A stretch of 32,684 nt of DNA from an uncultured Clostridia bacterium (lineage in GTDB: Bacteria; Bacillota; Clostridia; Christensenellales; Borkfalkiaceae): NCBI GenBank assembly GCA_947174955.1, contig CAMWKX010000002.1, positions 1 through 32,684 on the forward strand, written 5' to 3'. Numbering within the stretch: position 1 is the first letter of the stretch; each line of letters begins with the position of its first letter. This document shows, piece by piece, positions 25,401-32,684 of the stretch. The notes beneath the pieces were generated by a model that made no database searches, was not told the DNA's origin, and saw only the letters and a program-made list of their open reading frames with translations. Position numbers and translations under genes: made by a program.

Positions 25401-28219
25401 TTCTTTTTAACCCTTTTGATTTTTCCGAAAAGACTCTTGATATCTTCCCACTTCAACTTTCTCACTGCGATATCCACGGCAAACAGCAATACGCACACGG
25501 TAAGCAGCGGAACGCTCAGCGATACGTTGTACAGGCCCACTTCGCTTTCGTCGTTGACTATCGTAAAGCTGCCCCTGTATACGTTGCCGTTTGCGCCTAT
25601 CATCTTGTGAAGCGTGCCCTCGTCGTAGAGAGCAAAGCTGTCGTACTCGGACGGGTACGCCACGTGCACCGTGCGCTCCACGGAGTATTCGGGAACAATC
25701 TGTCCGTTTTTATCCGCGCGTTCCTTGTATTTGATTTTGACCGTGTACTTGCCCTCGTCCGCGGTGATAAAGGTCTGCGTAAGAGCCGACCCCGCGGGAG
25801 TAAGCGCAACCGGTCCCGTCGTCTTGGCCTTGACGCCGTTATCGAAGGTTATCTCCATAGAGGTTACCGCGTCGTATATGTTCTTTTCGACGGGTAAAAG
25901 GGTCACTTCGGCATAGCCGTTGCTTACCTCTATATCCACCGTGTACGGCTCCCTTATCCTCTCGTCGGGAACGTTGGAGGATGCTATGCCCTGCAACAGA
26001 AGGTCGCGCACGGGCTTATCCATATCCAGCCACTCGTCGTTGTAGCCGAGCGACAGTCCCGCCGCAAACGACGCAACTTTGCCGTTGCCGTAATCCCAGA
26101 AGGAGTACAGCGGCACTTCCACCGTGCTGTTATACTTGGGGTTTCTGTAATTGACCGCAAGCACGGTCGTAGCCGCGCCCTTTGCGCGCGAATATATAAA
26201 TTTGTTTACGAGCGACGATTGAAGCCCGACGAGCGAAGCGGAATCGAAACCGCTTAAAACCTTTTCGCCGCCGCGCTTTACCTTGATGCCCGACATACTT
26301 CCGACGTTGTCGTTGACGTCAGCGGGCAGCTGCTTACCCAGCACCTCTTCCAGATTTTTCTCTGTGGAAATATCCATATAATCGCCGTCGCCGTTTTCGG
26401 CTATCGACCTTAAAAGACTCTCCGCATTGAAGTCCGCGTCCTGAGATACGCCGTCCCTGCCGACGTCGAGCGCGGAAGTCATAACCCGCCTGCTGCGGAG
26501 CGTCAGGACCGTGTCGCGCACCGACTGCGACGACGTTTCGGTAGTGAAATTCATACCGTCGGAGAATAACATCAGCTGTCTTTCGGCGTAATTGCCGCCC
26601 GTCGCCGTGGGGACGGCAAACTGCAACGCCGCGGGGATATTGGTGCCCTGGCGCACTTCGAGCGCATTTATCGCGTCGATTATTTCCTGCCTTCCGTCGG
26701 AAAGCTTTATAAGCTTGGGCTCCACGTCGTCGGGATTGCCGTTGAACTGTACGACCGAAACGGTGTCCTCGTCTTTGAGCAAGCCCACGACTTCGATAGC
26801 CGCTCTCTTTGCACGCTCCAGACGTCCTCCCTGTTCCATACTGCGCGACGTGTCTATTATCAGCGTGACAAGCTTTTCCTGTCCCTCGCTTCTGCCGTAT
26901 ACCACGGGCAGCATATCCGAAAGCGCGGTCAGCGCCTTCTGTTCGCCCTTGGCGTTATTCTGTATATTCGTATCGCCCAGCGTTACGAGGCTCTTGCCGA
27001 ACATCTTTACGGCGGTATCCAGATTGTTTACGAACCGCAAGCCGTCGCCGCCGATTTCGGTTGCGTATTCGGTTGCCAGCACTACCGTGTCAAACTGATT
27101 TATCCATTCGAGAGAGGTGTTTATATCCGAACTGCCGTAATAGTACGACTTTACTTCCGCGTTTGCGCCGTAAGCTTCCTGTACAGCCGCGGCGTCGTCG
27201 ATATCGTCGTAGATAACGAGAACGCTCTGCTTGCCCGCAACCTCCTGCGTGAACGAAATGACGTTGTTGAGCACGTTTTCGTCCTCTTCGGGGTTTGCCG
27301 CCCTGATTTTTACCTCGTAGTCGTACACGCCCGCTTCCGCGGTATACAGTTCGAGGTCGTAATAGTTGCTGCCGAAGATAAAGCTTTCCGTCTTGGTGGG
27401 AAGCTCGACCGCCTCCGCGCCGTCAACGTCCGTTCTGGTCCTTTTTACGTCGATAAACGCGCTGACCTCGAAGGGCGCCGTTACGCTGTTCCCCTCTCCG
27501 TCCGTTTCGGTTTTCGTCGCGGGGCAGTTGATATTGACCGTCAGCCGCGCCGAAGCTTTGCTGTTTAAGAAGGTCGTGGGCGTAAGTTCCGCCGCGGAAA
27601 TCTGCACCTCGCGCTCGTCTTCTCTTATGTTGTCGTCAAGGAAAATGGCGTCGACGTGAACGTTGCGCTCGGCAAGCGCGTCCACCTGCCTTTTGAGCGC
27701 GTTGGCGTCCGATTCCGAGGTCTGTCTGCCGTCGGTTATCAGCACTATGCGCTTTATAACGTCCTCGCGGAACAGTCTGCCCGTGTATTTGAGCGCGCCG
27801 ATTATATCTGTTCCCGACCTTTCGACGGTGGAGTTTTTAACGCTCTGCGTTTTACCGCCCAGAGGGGTAAGCAGCTGGGACTGTTTACCGAAGGTAACCA
27901 CGCCCAGTTTGGAATTTTTCGGAAGCGATTTGCCGAGGTCGGATATATAGTCGTCGATTGCGCTTAAATTTCTGTCCGCCGAATAGGATACGTCGGCAAC
28001 CACGTACACGTTGGTTTCGGTGACGGTGGTCACTATGCTCGTTCCCGCCGCGACGAACGCGATTAAAAGCGCCATTATGACGTGGATTATTCCCGACGCC
28101 ACGTTGTGACCGTTTAAATTGTCCTTTCGTATCGCGATGGCGAACGGAACGACGAACAGCACGACGAGCGGCAACGCCAAAAACAATAGCCAGGGATTAT
28201 CGAAGTTGATACTGTTCAT
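25397..28219 (-). CDS. Membrane protein with two VWA domains (Bat-type operon)
   Basis: 940 aa, anchored by two N-terminal membrane helices (about 8-30 and 42-62) and one C-terminal helix (about 902-922), followed by a Lys-rich cytoplasmic tail. Two VWA domains lie outside: the first has MIDAS D76-V-S-Y-S80, T137 and D163 (ITDGRQ); the second D456-T-S-R-S460, T526 and FSDG near 552. Both metal sites look complete. Between them a segment near 331-420 (QSVLVIYDDIDD, then DTVVLATEYATEIG) resembles the glutamine-amidotransferase-like domain found with such VWA proteins. VWA domains bind metal ions and protein partners and are typical clients of MoxR ATPases. The gene overlaps the upstream BatA-like gene by 23 bp. 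Its partners and role are inferred from context. Confidence 0.85.
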   Translation of the reverse strand: MNSINFDNPWLLFLALPLVVLFVVPFAIAIRKDNLNGHNVASGIIHVIMALLIAFVAAGTSIVTTVTETNVYVVADVSYSADRNLSAIDDYISDLGKSLPKNSKLGVVTFGKQSQLLTPLGGKTQSVKNSTVERSGTDIIGALKYTGRLFREDVIKRIVLITDGRQTSESDANALKRQVDALAERNVHVDAIFLDDNIREDEREVQISAAELTPTTFLNSKASARLTVNINCPATKTETDGEGNSVTAPFEVSAFIDVKRTRTDVDGAEAVELPTKTESFIFGSNYYDLELYTAEAGVYDYEVKIRAANPEEDENVLNNVISFTQEVAGKQSVLVIYDDIDDAAAVQEAYGANAEVKSYYYGSSDINTSLEWINQFDTVVLATEYATEIGGDGLRFVNNLDTAVKMFGKSLVTLGDTNIQNNAKGEQKALTALSDMLPVVYGRSEGQEKLVTLIIDTSRSMEQGGRLERAKRAAIEVVGLLKDEDTVSVVQFNGNPDDVEPKLIKLSDGRQEIIDAINALEVRQGTNIPAALQFAVPTATGGNYAERQLMLFSDGMNFTTETSSQSVRDTVLTLRSRRVMTSALDVGRDGVSQDADFNAESLLRSIAENGDGDYMDISTEKNLEEVLGKQLPADVNDNVGSMSGIKVKRGGEKVLSGFDSASLVGLQSSLVNKFIYSRAKGAATTVLAVNYRNPKYNSTVEVPLYSFWDYGNGKVASFAAGLSLGYNDEWLDMDKPVRDLLLQGIASSNVPDERIREPYTVDIEVSNGYAEVTLLPVEKNIYDAVTSMEITFDNGVKAKTTGPVALTPAGSALTQTFITADEGKYTVKIKYKERADKNGQIVPEYSVERTVHVAYPSEYDSFALYDEGTLHKMIGANGNVYRGSFTIVNDESEVGLYNVSLSVPLLTVCVLLFAVDIAVRKLKWEDIKSLFGKIKRVKKK

Positions 28220-30065
28220 AACAATACACCGCCCAATCCGCTACGACTATCACGGCGAGGATTATGAACGCATACAATAATTCCCCGTATCTTCCGTCGC
28301 GCTTTTTGGTAGAGATTTCCCCGCTGACCGTAAAGTGCGACTCGGCGGCGTTCAATGTGCGTTCCGCCACCGGTAACTGTGAATAAACTTTTGCAACCTG
28401 AGTTCCGTTGCTTGTAACCGCCGTAACCGTGTACTCGCCCACTTCCGTGAGTTCGTACTCCGCTATGGCGTCCGAAGTGCTTAAATATTCCTCTTTGCCC
28501 GAAGGGCTTTCCACCTTTACACCCGTGCAGTTTGCCGGCACGTTGACGGACATAGGCTCACCGCAGTACAGCTTTGCGCTGTCGACGAGCGAGGGGAAGG
28601 TGTACTCTATGAGATTGTACAGTATAATTCTGCCGTTGTACGACATTGCAAAGTCGGACGATTCGATTAAGTCGAGCCCGAACACGACCTCGCGGTTGCC
28701 GTATGCGTTGTTGCCCGCCAGAACTACGGGGTCGCCGCCGCAGTATACAAGCGTGGTAAATTCGCGGTAGGTGCCCAGCTTGATGTATTCCTTAACGTAG
28801 GTGCCCTCCGCCTTGTCGGTGTTTTTAAGAAGCGCTTCCACCCTGTTCTTCGAAGAAGGATTGAGCTGCAACCTCGTCGAGTTGGGAAGGATTTCCGCAC
28901 TGCGCCTGGTAAAACCGGAGGTTTCGTCCACGCCCGTGTCGGGGTTGACAAACCACACCGCGCCGTCAGTCGGCATTGCCGCGGGCGTGTAATTCTGGAA
29001 GATATACAGTCCGTATTTACCCCTTACGTTGTCGTAGTTATATGCGTTATCGTTCGCCTCGACGACGTCGTAAGATATGCCGAGCGCGCTTAAAGTGAAC
29101 TTAATAAAGTTGGGCTGGTTGCTGACTATGAGCGCTTTCGACTTTGCATCCGCGCGCTTATTGTACAAAGTTACGCTGTTGTCGAGCGTGAGGTTATCGC
29201 TCTGCTTTATCTTTACGGTGAGCGAAGTAAATTCTTCCTGAGTCCAGCTCATACTGAAATCCGCCGCCGCTCCCGCGGTTACGGAAACGTCCGCCGATGC
29301 CGCGGGACTGTTGCCGCCATCAACGAAAACTTCGACGGTCAGGGTAGCGTCGTTTTCATATGAAAACGCTTTGCCTTTGACCGTGAGATTTTTCTCGCCG
29401 CCGTACGTGTACGTCACTTCGTCCAGCGCGTAGTTGGTAACGTTGCCCGCCACGTTGATAACCTCGACGTTGGTCGCGTTTTCAACCGCTCTGTCGGTGA
29501 TGAGATAGAATCTGCAGGAGGGGTTTTCTTCGAGATAGCGCGTAGCCATTTCCGCCGCGGTTGCGAGATTGGACGCCACATATGCGGGTTCCACCGCGTC
29601 GAGGCGCCTCAACGCCGTCCTCTTGTCGTCCACTTCCTTCATTACCATATCGGTAGTATTGCCCGTAGTGATAAGCGTGAACGTACTGCCGTCCGCCGCC
29701 GACGAAATCATCTTGCTTATGTGCTCCTTGCCCGCGTCGAAACGGCTTTCGCCGTCCTCCACGGTCTGCATACTCGCCGAGCCGTCGAGGATAAAGCAGT
29801 AGTCAAGCGCCTTGCCCGGCAGAGTGAACACGGGGTGCGCCAGTGCCCACGAAATTAAAATTACTATAAATATCTGCAATATGAGGCTGATTATGCCCGT
29901 AATTCTGTTGATGGGGTTTTTGCGCTTTAAAAACCTTTCGCTCAAAGTCCACAGATAGGTAGACGTTATCGTCTGCTCCGTGTACTTGCTCTTTATGATA
30001 TATATGGCTATGAGGAAAGGTATTGCAAGCAGACCCAGAAGTCCGAGAGGATATAAAAGTCTCAT
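28197..30065 (-). CDS. BatA-like membrane protein with VWA domain
   Basis: 622 aa. The N-terminal part (residues 1-85) has the BatA pattern, with two membrane helices (about 3-24 and 57-77) around a Lys/Arg-rich loop. A VWA domain follows with MIDAS D94-G-S-A-S98 (ILDGSASMQ), then a segment near 325-400 like a class I glutamine-amidotransferase fold (SKALIVSNQPNF). A C-terminal membrane helix spans about 594-613. I chose the ATG at 30065: it overlaps the DUF58 stop as ATGA (30062-30065) and has GAGGGGGTG upstream. A TTG at 30161 would add a 32-residue Arg-rich leader and lacks support. BatA proteins are linked to stress or envelope processes; the exact function is not known here. Confidence 0.85.
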   Translation of the reverse strand: MRLLYPLGLLGLLAIPFLIAIYIIKSKYTEQTITSTYLWTLSERFLKRKNPINRITGIISLILQIFIVILISWALAHPVFTLPGKALDYCFILDGSASMQTVEDGESRFDAGKEHISKMISSAADGSTFTLITTGNTTDMVMKEVDDKRTALRRLDAVEPAYVASNLATAAEMATRYLEENPSCRFYLITDRAVENATNVEVINVAGNVTNYALDEVTYTYGGEKNLTVKGKAFSYENDATLTVEVFVDGGNSPAASADVSVTAGAAADFSMSWTQEEFTSLTVKIKQSDNLTLDNSVTLYNKRADAKSKALIVSNQPNFIKFTLSALGISYDVVEANDNAYNYDNVRGKYGLYIFQNYTPAAMPTDGAVWFVNPDTGVDETSGFTRRSAEILPNSTRLQLNPSSKNRVEALLKNTDKAEGTYVKEYIKLGTYREFTTLVYCGGDPVVLAGNNAYGNREVVFGLDLIESSDFAMSYNGRIILYNLIEYTFPSLVDSAKLYCGEPMSVNVPANCTGVKVESPSGKEEYLSTSDAIAEYELTEVGEYTVTAVTSNGTQVAKVYSQLPVAERTLNAAESHFTVSGEISTKKRDGRYGELLYAFIILAVIVVADWAVYCYEQYQLR

Positions 30066-30946
30066 TTGAGCACCCCCTCGTCCGTCAGTCTTTCGAAGAA
30101 CATTTTGCCCACAGGATCTTCCGCGCCGACCAATAGATAGTCCGCGCCGCGCGCCGCGCAATAGTCGCGTATTCTGCCCGTGGCGTATTCGACCGCCTTT
30201 TTATAAGCCTGCGCAATTTCGCGCGTAATATTTTTGCGGTAATAACGGTTGTTGTCCTCGCTGTCGAAAAAGTGCATCTTTCCGCGCGCTTTGGGGCGCA
30301 GTTCTTCTTTCGAAAGCACCTGCACGCATAAAACGTGCCTCTTTTTCGAAGTGAGGTGGTCGATTGCCGACTCGTAGTCGTTGTCGGTTAAAAAGTCGGA
30401 TATGATTATCGACATACCGTCGCCGTAGCCCACTGTGGACGGTACTATCGCGTCGGCAAGATAGCTGTCACCCGAAAAGGTTACGCCGTTGAGCGCATTA
30501 ATCGAGCTGACGTATGCTTCCTTGCCCAGCATACCCGAAATGACGGCGTTGAGCTGCTTGTTCTGCACGGTATAGACGGACACTTTGTCCATTTCGCACA
30601 CGGAAAGATAGGCGAACGCCGCCGCGATTTTCAGCGCCTGTTCGTCTTTCTTCGATTTCCCGAAACCCATTGAATTGCTTGCGTCGATGTAGATGCGGGT
30701 GTGCATCTGCCTCTCGTCTAAGAAAAGCTTTGTGTACAGCTTTTCGAAACGTGCGTAAGCGTTCCAGTCGATTTTGGTTATGTCGTCGCCAGGGGTGTAC
30801 TCCCGGTAGTCGGCAAATTCGCACGACGAACCGTAAGTTTTACTCTTATGGTTGCCGCCGAACATACCCGCGACGTTGTTTTTGACGAGCATCTGCAACA
30901 ACTCGATTTGCTGCAACAGCTCGTCGTCTATAACCGTTTTCGCCAT
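30062..30946 (-). CDS. DUF58 family protein (MoxR-associated)
   Basis: 294 aa, predicted cytoplasmic, normal length for the family. The DUF58 signature is at about 41-79 (CEFADYREYTPGDDITKIDW, then YARFEKLYTKLFLDE). A VWA-like half follows with a metal-site motif D88-A-S-N-S92 (IYIDASNSM). DUF58 proteins are almost always next to a MoxR ATPase, as here (3 bp downstream of it). The ribosome site is poor (AAGCAGATAAA), so translation probably depends on coupling with moxR. Stop and next start share ATGA. Confidence 0.92.
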   Translation of the reverse strand: MAKTVIDDELLQQIELLQMLVKNNVAGMFGGNHKSKTYGSSCEFADYREYTPGDDITKIDWNAYARFEKLYTKLFLDERQMHTRIYIDASNSMGFGKSKKDEQALKIAAAFAYLSVCEMDKVSVYTVQNKQLNAVISGMLGKEAYVSSINALNGVTFSGDSYLADAIVPSTVGYGDGMSIIISDFLTDNDYESAIDHLTSKKRHVLCVQVLSKEELRPKARGKMHFFDSEDNNRYYRKNITREIAQAYKKAVEYATGRIRDYCAARGADYLLVGAEDPVGKMFFERLTDEGVLK

Positions 30947-30949
30947 TTT

Positions 30950-31939
30950 TTATCTGCTTAATTTTTTATTCTCTTGTATCAAAAGTCCTATTACGTCGTC
31001 CACGCCTAACTTCTCGTTAACCGCCGTGTAGTTGACTTTAATTCTGTGACGCAGTACGGGGCGGGCAAGCTCGTCTATATCCTCGTAGGATACGTTGTAG
31101 TTGCCGTTCATAAGCGCGCGTACCTTCGCCGCCGTTATAAGCGCCTGCGCCGCACGCGGAGAAGCGCCGTATTTGATATACTTCTTAGCAGTGTCGCTCG
31201 TCTTATCCAACTCGGGGTGTGTGTTCGAAACGAGGTTCACCGCGTAGTTTAATACGTCGTCTATTACGGGCACGTCCTTTGCGAGCGCTCTCATCGCCAT
31301 TACCGTAGGTCCGTCTATTACCGCCTCCGCCGTCTCTTCCAGAGTTACCTGCGTCATATTGACTATGTCCGCAAGCTCCTGAACCGACGGGAACTTTACT
31401 ATAAGCTTGAAGATGAAACGGTCCATCTGCGCTTCGGGCAAAGGATAAGTACCGTCCTGCTCTATGGGGTTCTCAGTCGCAAGCACGAAGAACGGCTCCT
31501 GCAATACGTACGTCTGCTTTGCCACCGTCACCTTGTGCTCCTGCATAACCTCGAGCATCGAAGACTGCGTCTTGGGCGTCGCACGGTTGATTTCGTCCGC
31601 AAGTACTAAGTTCGCGAATATGGGACCCTTCTGGAACACCGTTTCCATCTTGCCGTCCGGCTTCTTCTCTATTATGTTCGTGCCCGTTACGTCCGAAGGC
31701 ATAAGGTCGGGCGTGAACTGTATACGCGAGAAAGGCAAGCCCAGGGTTTTGCCCAGCGAACGAACCAAACGCGTTTTACCTACGCCGGGTACGCCCTCCA
31801 ACAGAACGTTGCCGCCCGCCACGATTGCGATAAGCACGTTGTCTATTATATCCTGCTGACCTACTACGTCTTTTGCAAGCTCAGCCTTTACCTTCGCGAT
31901 TGAGCGGCTGAATTCCTTTACTTTTTCGGTGTTTTCCAT
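30950..31939 (-). CDS. MoxR-type AAA+ ATPase
   Basis: 329 aa, cytoplasmic chaperone-like ATPase. Walker A GVPGVGKT (49-56), Walker B LVLADE (111-116) followed by INRATPKTQ, sensor-1 ATEN (Asn157), a QMDRF arginine-finger region (Arg174) and sensor-2 GASPRA (Arg262) are all present, so the enzyme should be active. MoxR proteins act on VWA-domain partners, which are encoded downstream. The ATG is preceded by GGAGAAG and lies 15 bp after the previous gene. Also called RavA/CoxD-like in other contexts; the specific subfamily cannot be set by eye. Confidence 0.97.
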   Translation of the reverse strand: MENTEKVKEFSRSIAKVKAELAKDVVGQQDIIDNVLIAIVAGGNVLLEGVPGVGKTRLVRSLGKTLGLPFSRIQFTPDLMPSDVTGTNIIEKKPDGKMETVFQKGPIFANLVLADEINRATPKTQSSMLEVMQEHKVTVAKQTYVLQEPFFVLATENPIEQDGTYPLPEAQMDRFIFKLIVKFPSVQELADIVNMTQVTLEETAEAVIDGPTVMAMRALAKDVPVIDDVLNYAVNLVSNTHPELDKTSDTAKKYIKYGASPRAAQALITAAKVRALMNGNYNVSYEDIDELARPVLRHRIKVNYTAVNEKLGVDDVIGLLIQENKKLSR

Positions 31940-31954
31940 TTTTTCTTCTCCGTT

Positions 31955-32684
31955 TTAATTGTTCGTATTGTCCATACCGTTGTTCAGATATGCGAAATAT
32001 TGTCTTATATACGCCGCAACGTCATCGGGAGGGGGATTGTCGGAATTGAGATATCCCATCGCCCTGTCGTAATACTTGTGATAGAAAGTGTATTCGGGAT
32101 TGTCGGGATTGACCGGATCACTGTACTTCTTCTTTTCGCCCGAATCGGGGTCGAGAATTTCGTCGTCGCTGCCGAACTCGTGTTTGCCATCGCCGTAGCC
32201 GCCTCCGTTTTCCTCTCTGTCGCCCTTGTTGCCTGTGCTTCCGCTATCGGTGGGCGAGGGCGCAACCGAATCGTTTTTGCCTACGTATACTCCGAATATA
32301 CCCGACAGCGAGCCTCTTACGTAGTCGTCCATCATACAGTTGTACGACTGCTTTGCGAGCAACGAACGTACGCTTTCCGTAAACCCGTCAAGCTTTCCGG
32401 CGGTGTTTTCGTAAAATCCGTTGTCGTCGAATTTATAGAAATCCTGCGCGTGAGCTTCGAGCGTTGCCGCAAGAGAAGTATACGCGTTGTACAGCTCGTC
32501 GCCCTCCGCCGTCCTTAAAAACGCGGGCTGTTCGCTCTGGGGCGCGAACTTTGCAAGACGTGCGTCGGCAAGAGACCCTTTAAGCGCGTCGGCGAAAGCC
32601 TGTAACTTTGCCGCCGCCTCTTCCGCGGGCAACGGCGTGCCCTCCTCGGCGCCTTCCGCCTTGGGCTTATACTCAGCAAGGAAG
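31955..32684 (-). CDS. Unrecognised protein upstream of moxR, partial: N-terminus off window
   Basis: 242 aa seen; the frame is open through the right edge with no stop, so the real start is outside. It has Ala/Glu/Leu-rich helices, then a low-complexity linker rich in Asp, Gly, Ser and Asn (around nucleotides 32110-32270), and a C-terminal helical piece (YHKYYDRAMGYLNSDNPPPD, then YIRQYFAYLNN). A C-terminal helix-Pro-Pro-helix-YF ending occurs in poorly described membrane proteins of MoxR operons, but I recall this only as a loose pattern. No membrane helix is in the visible part; any would be in the missing N-terminus. 15 bp spacing makes it part of the MoxR operon. Confidence 0.7.
   Translation of the reverse strand, partial: FLAEYKPKAEGAEEGTPLPAEEAAAKLQAFADALKGSLADARLAKFAPQSEQPAFLRTAEGDELYNAYTSLAATLEAHAQDFYKFDDNGFYENTAGKLDGFTESVRSLLAKQSYNCMMDDYVRGSLSGIFGVYVGKNDSVAPSPTDSGSTGNKGDREENGGGYGDGKHEFGSDDEILDPDSGEKKKYSDPVNPDNPEYTFYHKYYDRAMGYLNSDNPPPDDVAAYIRQYFAYLNNGMDNTNN

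Noticed and set aside
30066..30161. Longer N-terminus for the BatA-like protein starting at a TTG at 30161
   Set aside because: It adds an Arg-rich leader unlike the family and overlaps DUF58 coding; the ATG at 30065 sits in an ATGA junction with a G-rich ribosome site.
32630..32632. TTG at 32632 as the start of the gene upstream of moxR
   Set aside because: The frame stays open to the window edge (ending in FLAEYKPKAEG and onward), so this is an internal codon of a truncated gene.

Overview
The window is one long minus-strand block of cell-envelope genes with almost no spare DNA. Read in transcription order (right to left) it holds two operons separated by a 297-bp gap at 20610-20906. I see no tRNA, rRNA, CRISPR array, insertion sequence or integrase. 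The organism is probably a Gram-positive anaerobe of the Clostridia, perhaps an uncultured gut lineage such as Christensenellales. The support is a set of large secreted proteins with lipobox signal peptides, strong GGAGG-type ribosome sites, a few GTG starts, and domains common in gut Clostridia (BspA-type LRR_5, GLUG, InlB-type repeats, Cys-rich surface modules). The taxonomic call is an inference.

Operon 1 (right, about 32684 to 20907) begins beyond the window edge. It encodes an unrecognised protein (partial), a MoxR-type AAA+ ATPase, a DUF58 protein, a BatA-like membrane protein with one VWA domain, a second membrane protein with two VWA domains, and two lipoproteins of 515 and 971 aa. 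Genes overlap (ATGA junctions at 30062-30065 and 25397-25400, a 23-bp overlap at 28197-28219) or are separated by 30 bp or less. It ends at a strong hairpin at 20861-20892. This is the MoxR/DUF58/VWA ('Bat') arrangement with two lineage-specific lipoproteins added downstream.

Operon 2 (left, 20609 to 1 and beyond) has a good sigma-70-type promoter at 20726-20754 and a leader of about 110 nt with hairpins. It encodes a 1754-aa repeat-rich lipoprotein with GLUG motifs; a 2584-aa S8 subtilisin-like protease with an intact Asp/His/Ser triad, a PA-type insert, about 27 BspA-like leucine-rich repeats and a C-terminal membrane anchor; a 514-aa lipoprotein with an InlB-like module; and an oligopeptide ABC importer: an oversized 942-aa binding lipoprotein, two permeases and the first ATPase, which runs off the left edge. 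Spacers are -8 to +35 bp.

The most interesting reading is that operon 2 is a dedicated protein-foraging locus: surface adhesin and lipoproteins, a membrane-tethered giant protease that cuts captured protein, and a matched peptide importer, organised much as polysaccharide utilisation loci are. The gene order and catalytic residues are seen directly; the joint function is inferred.
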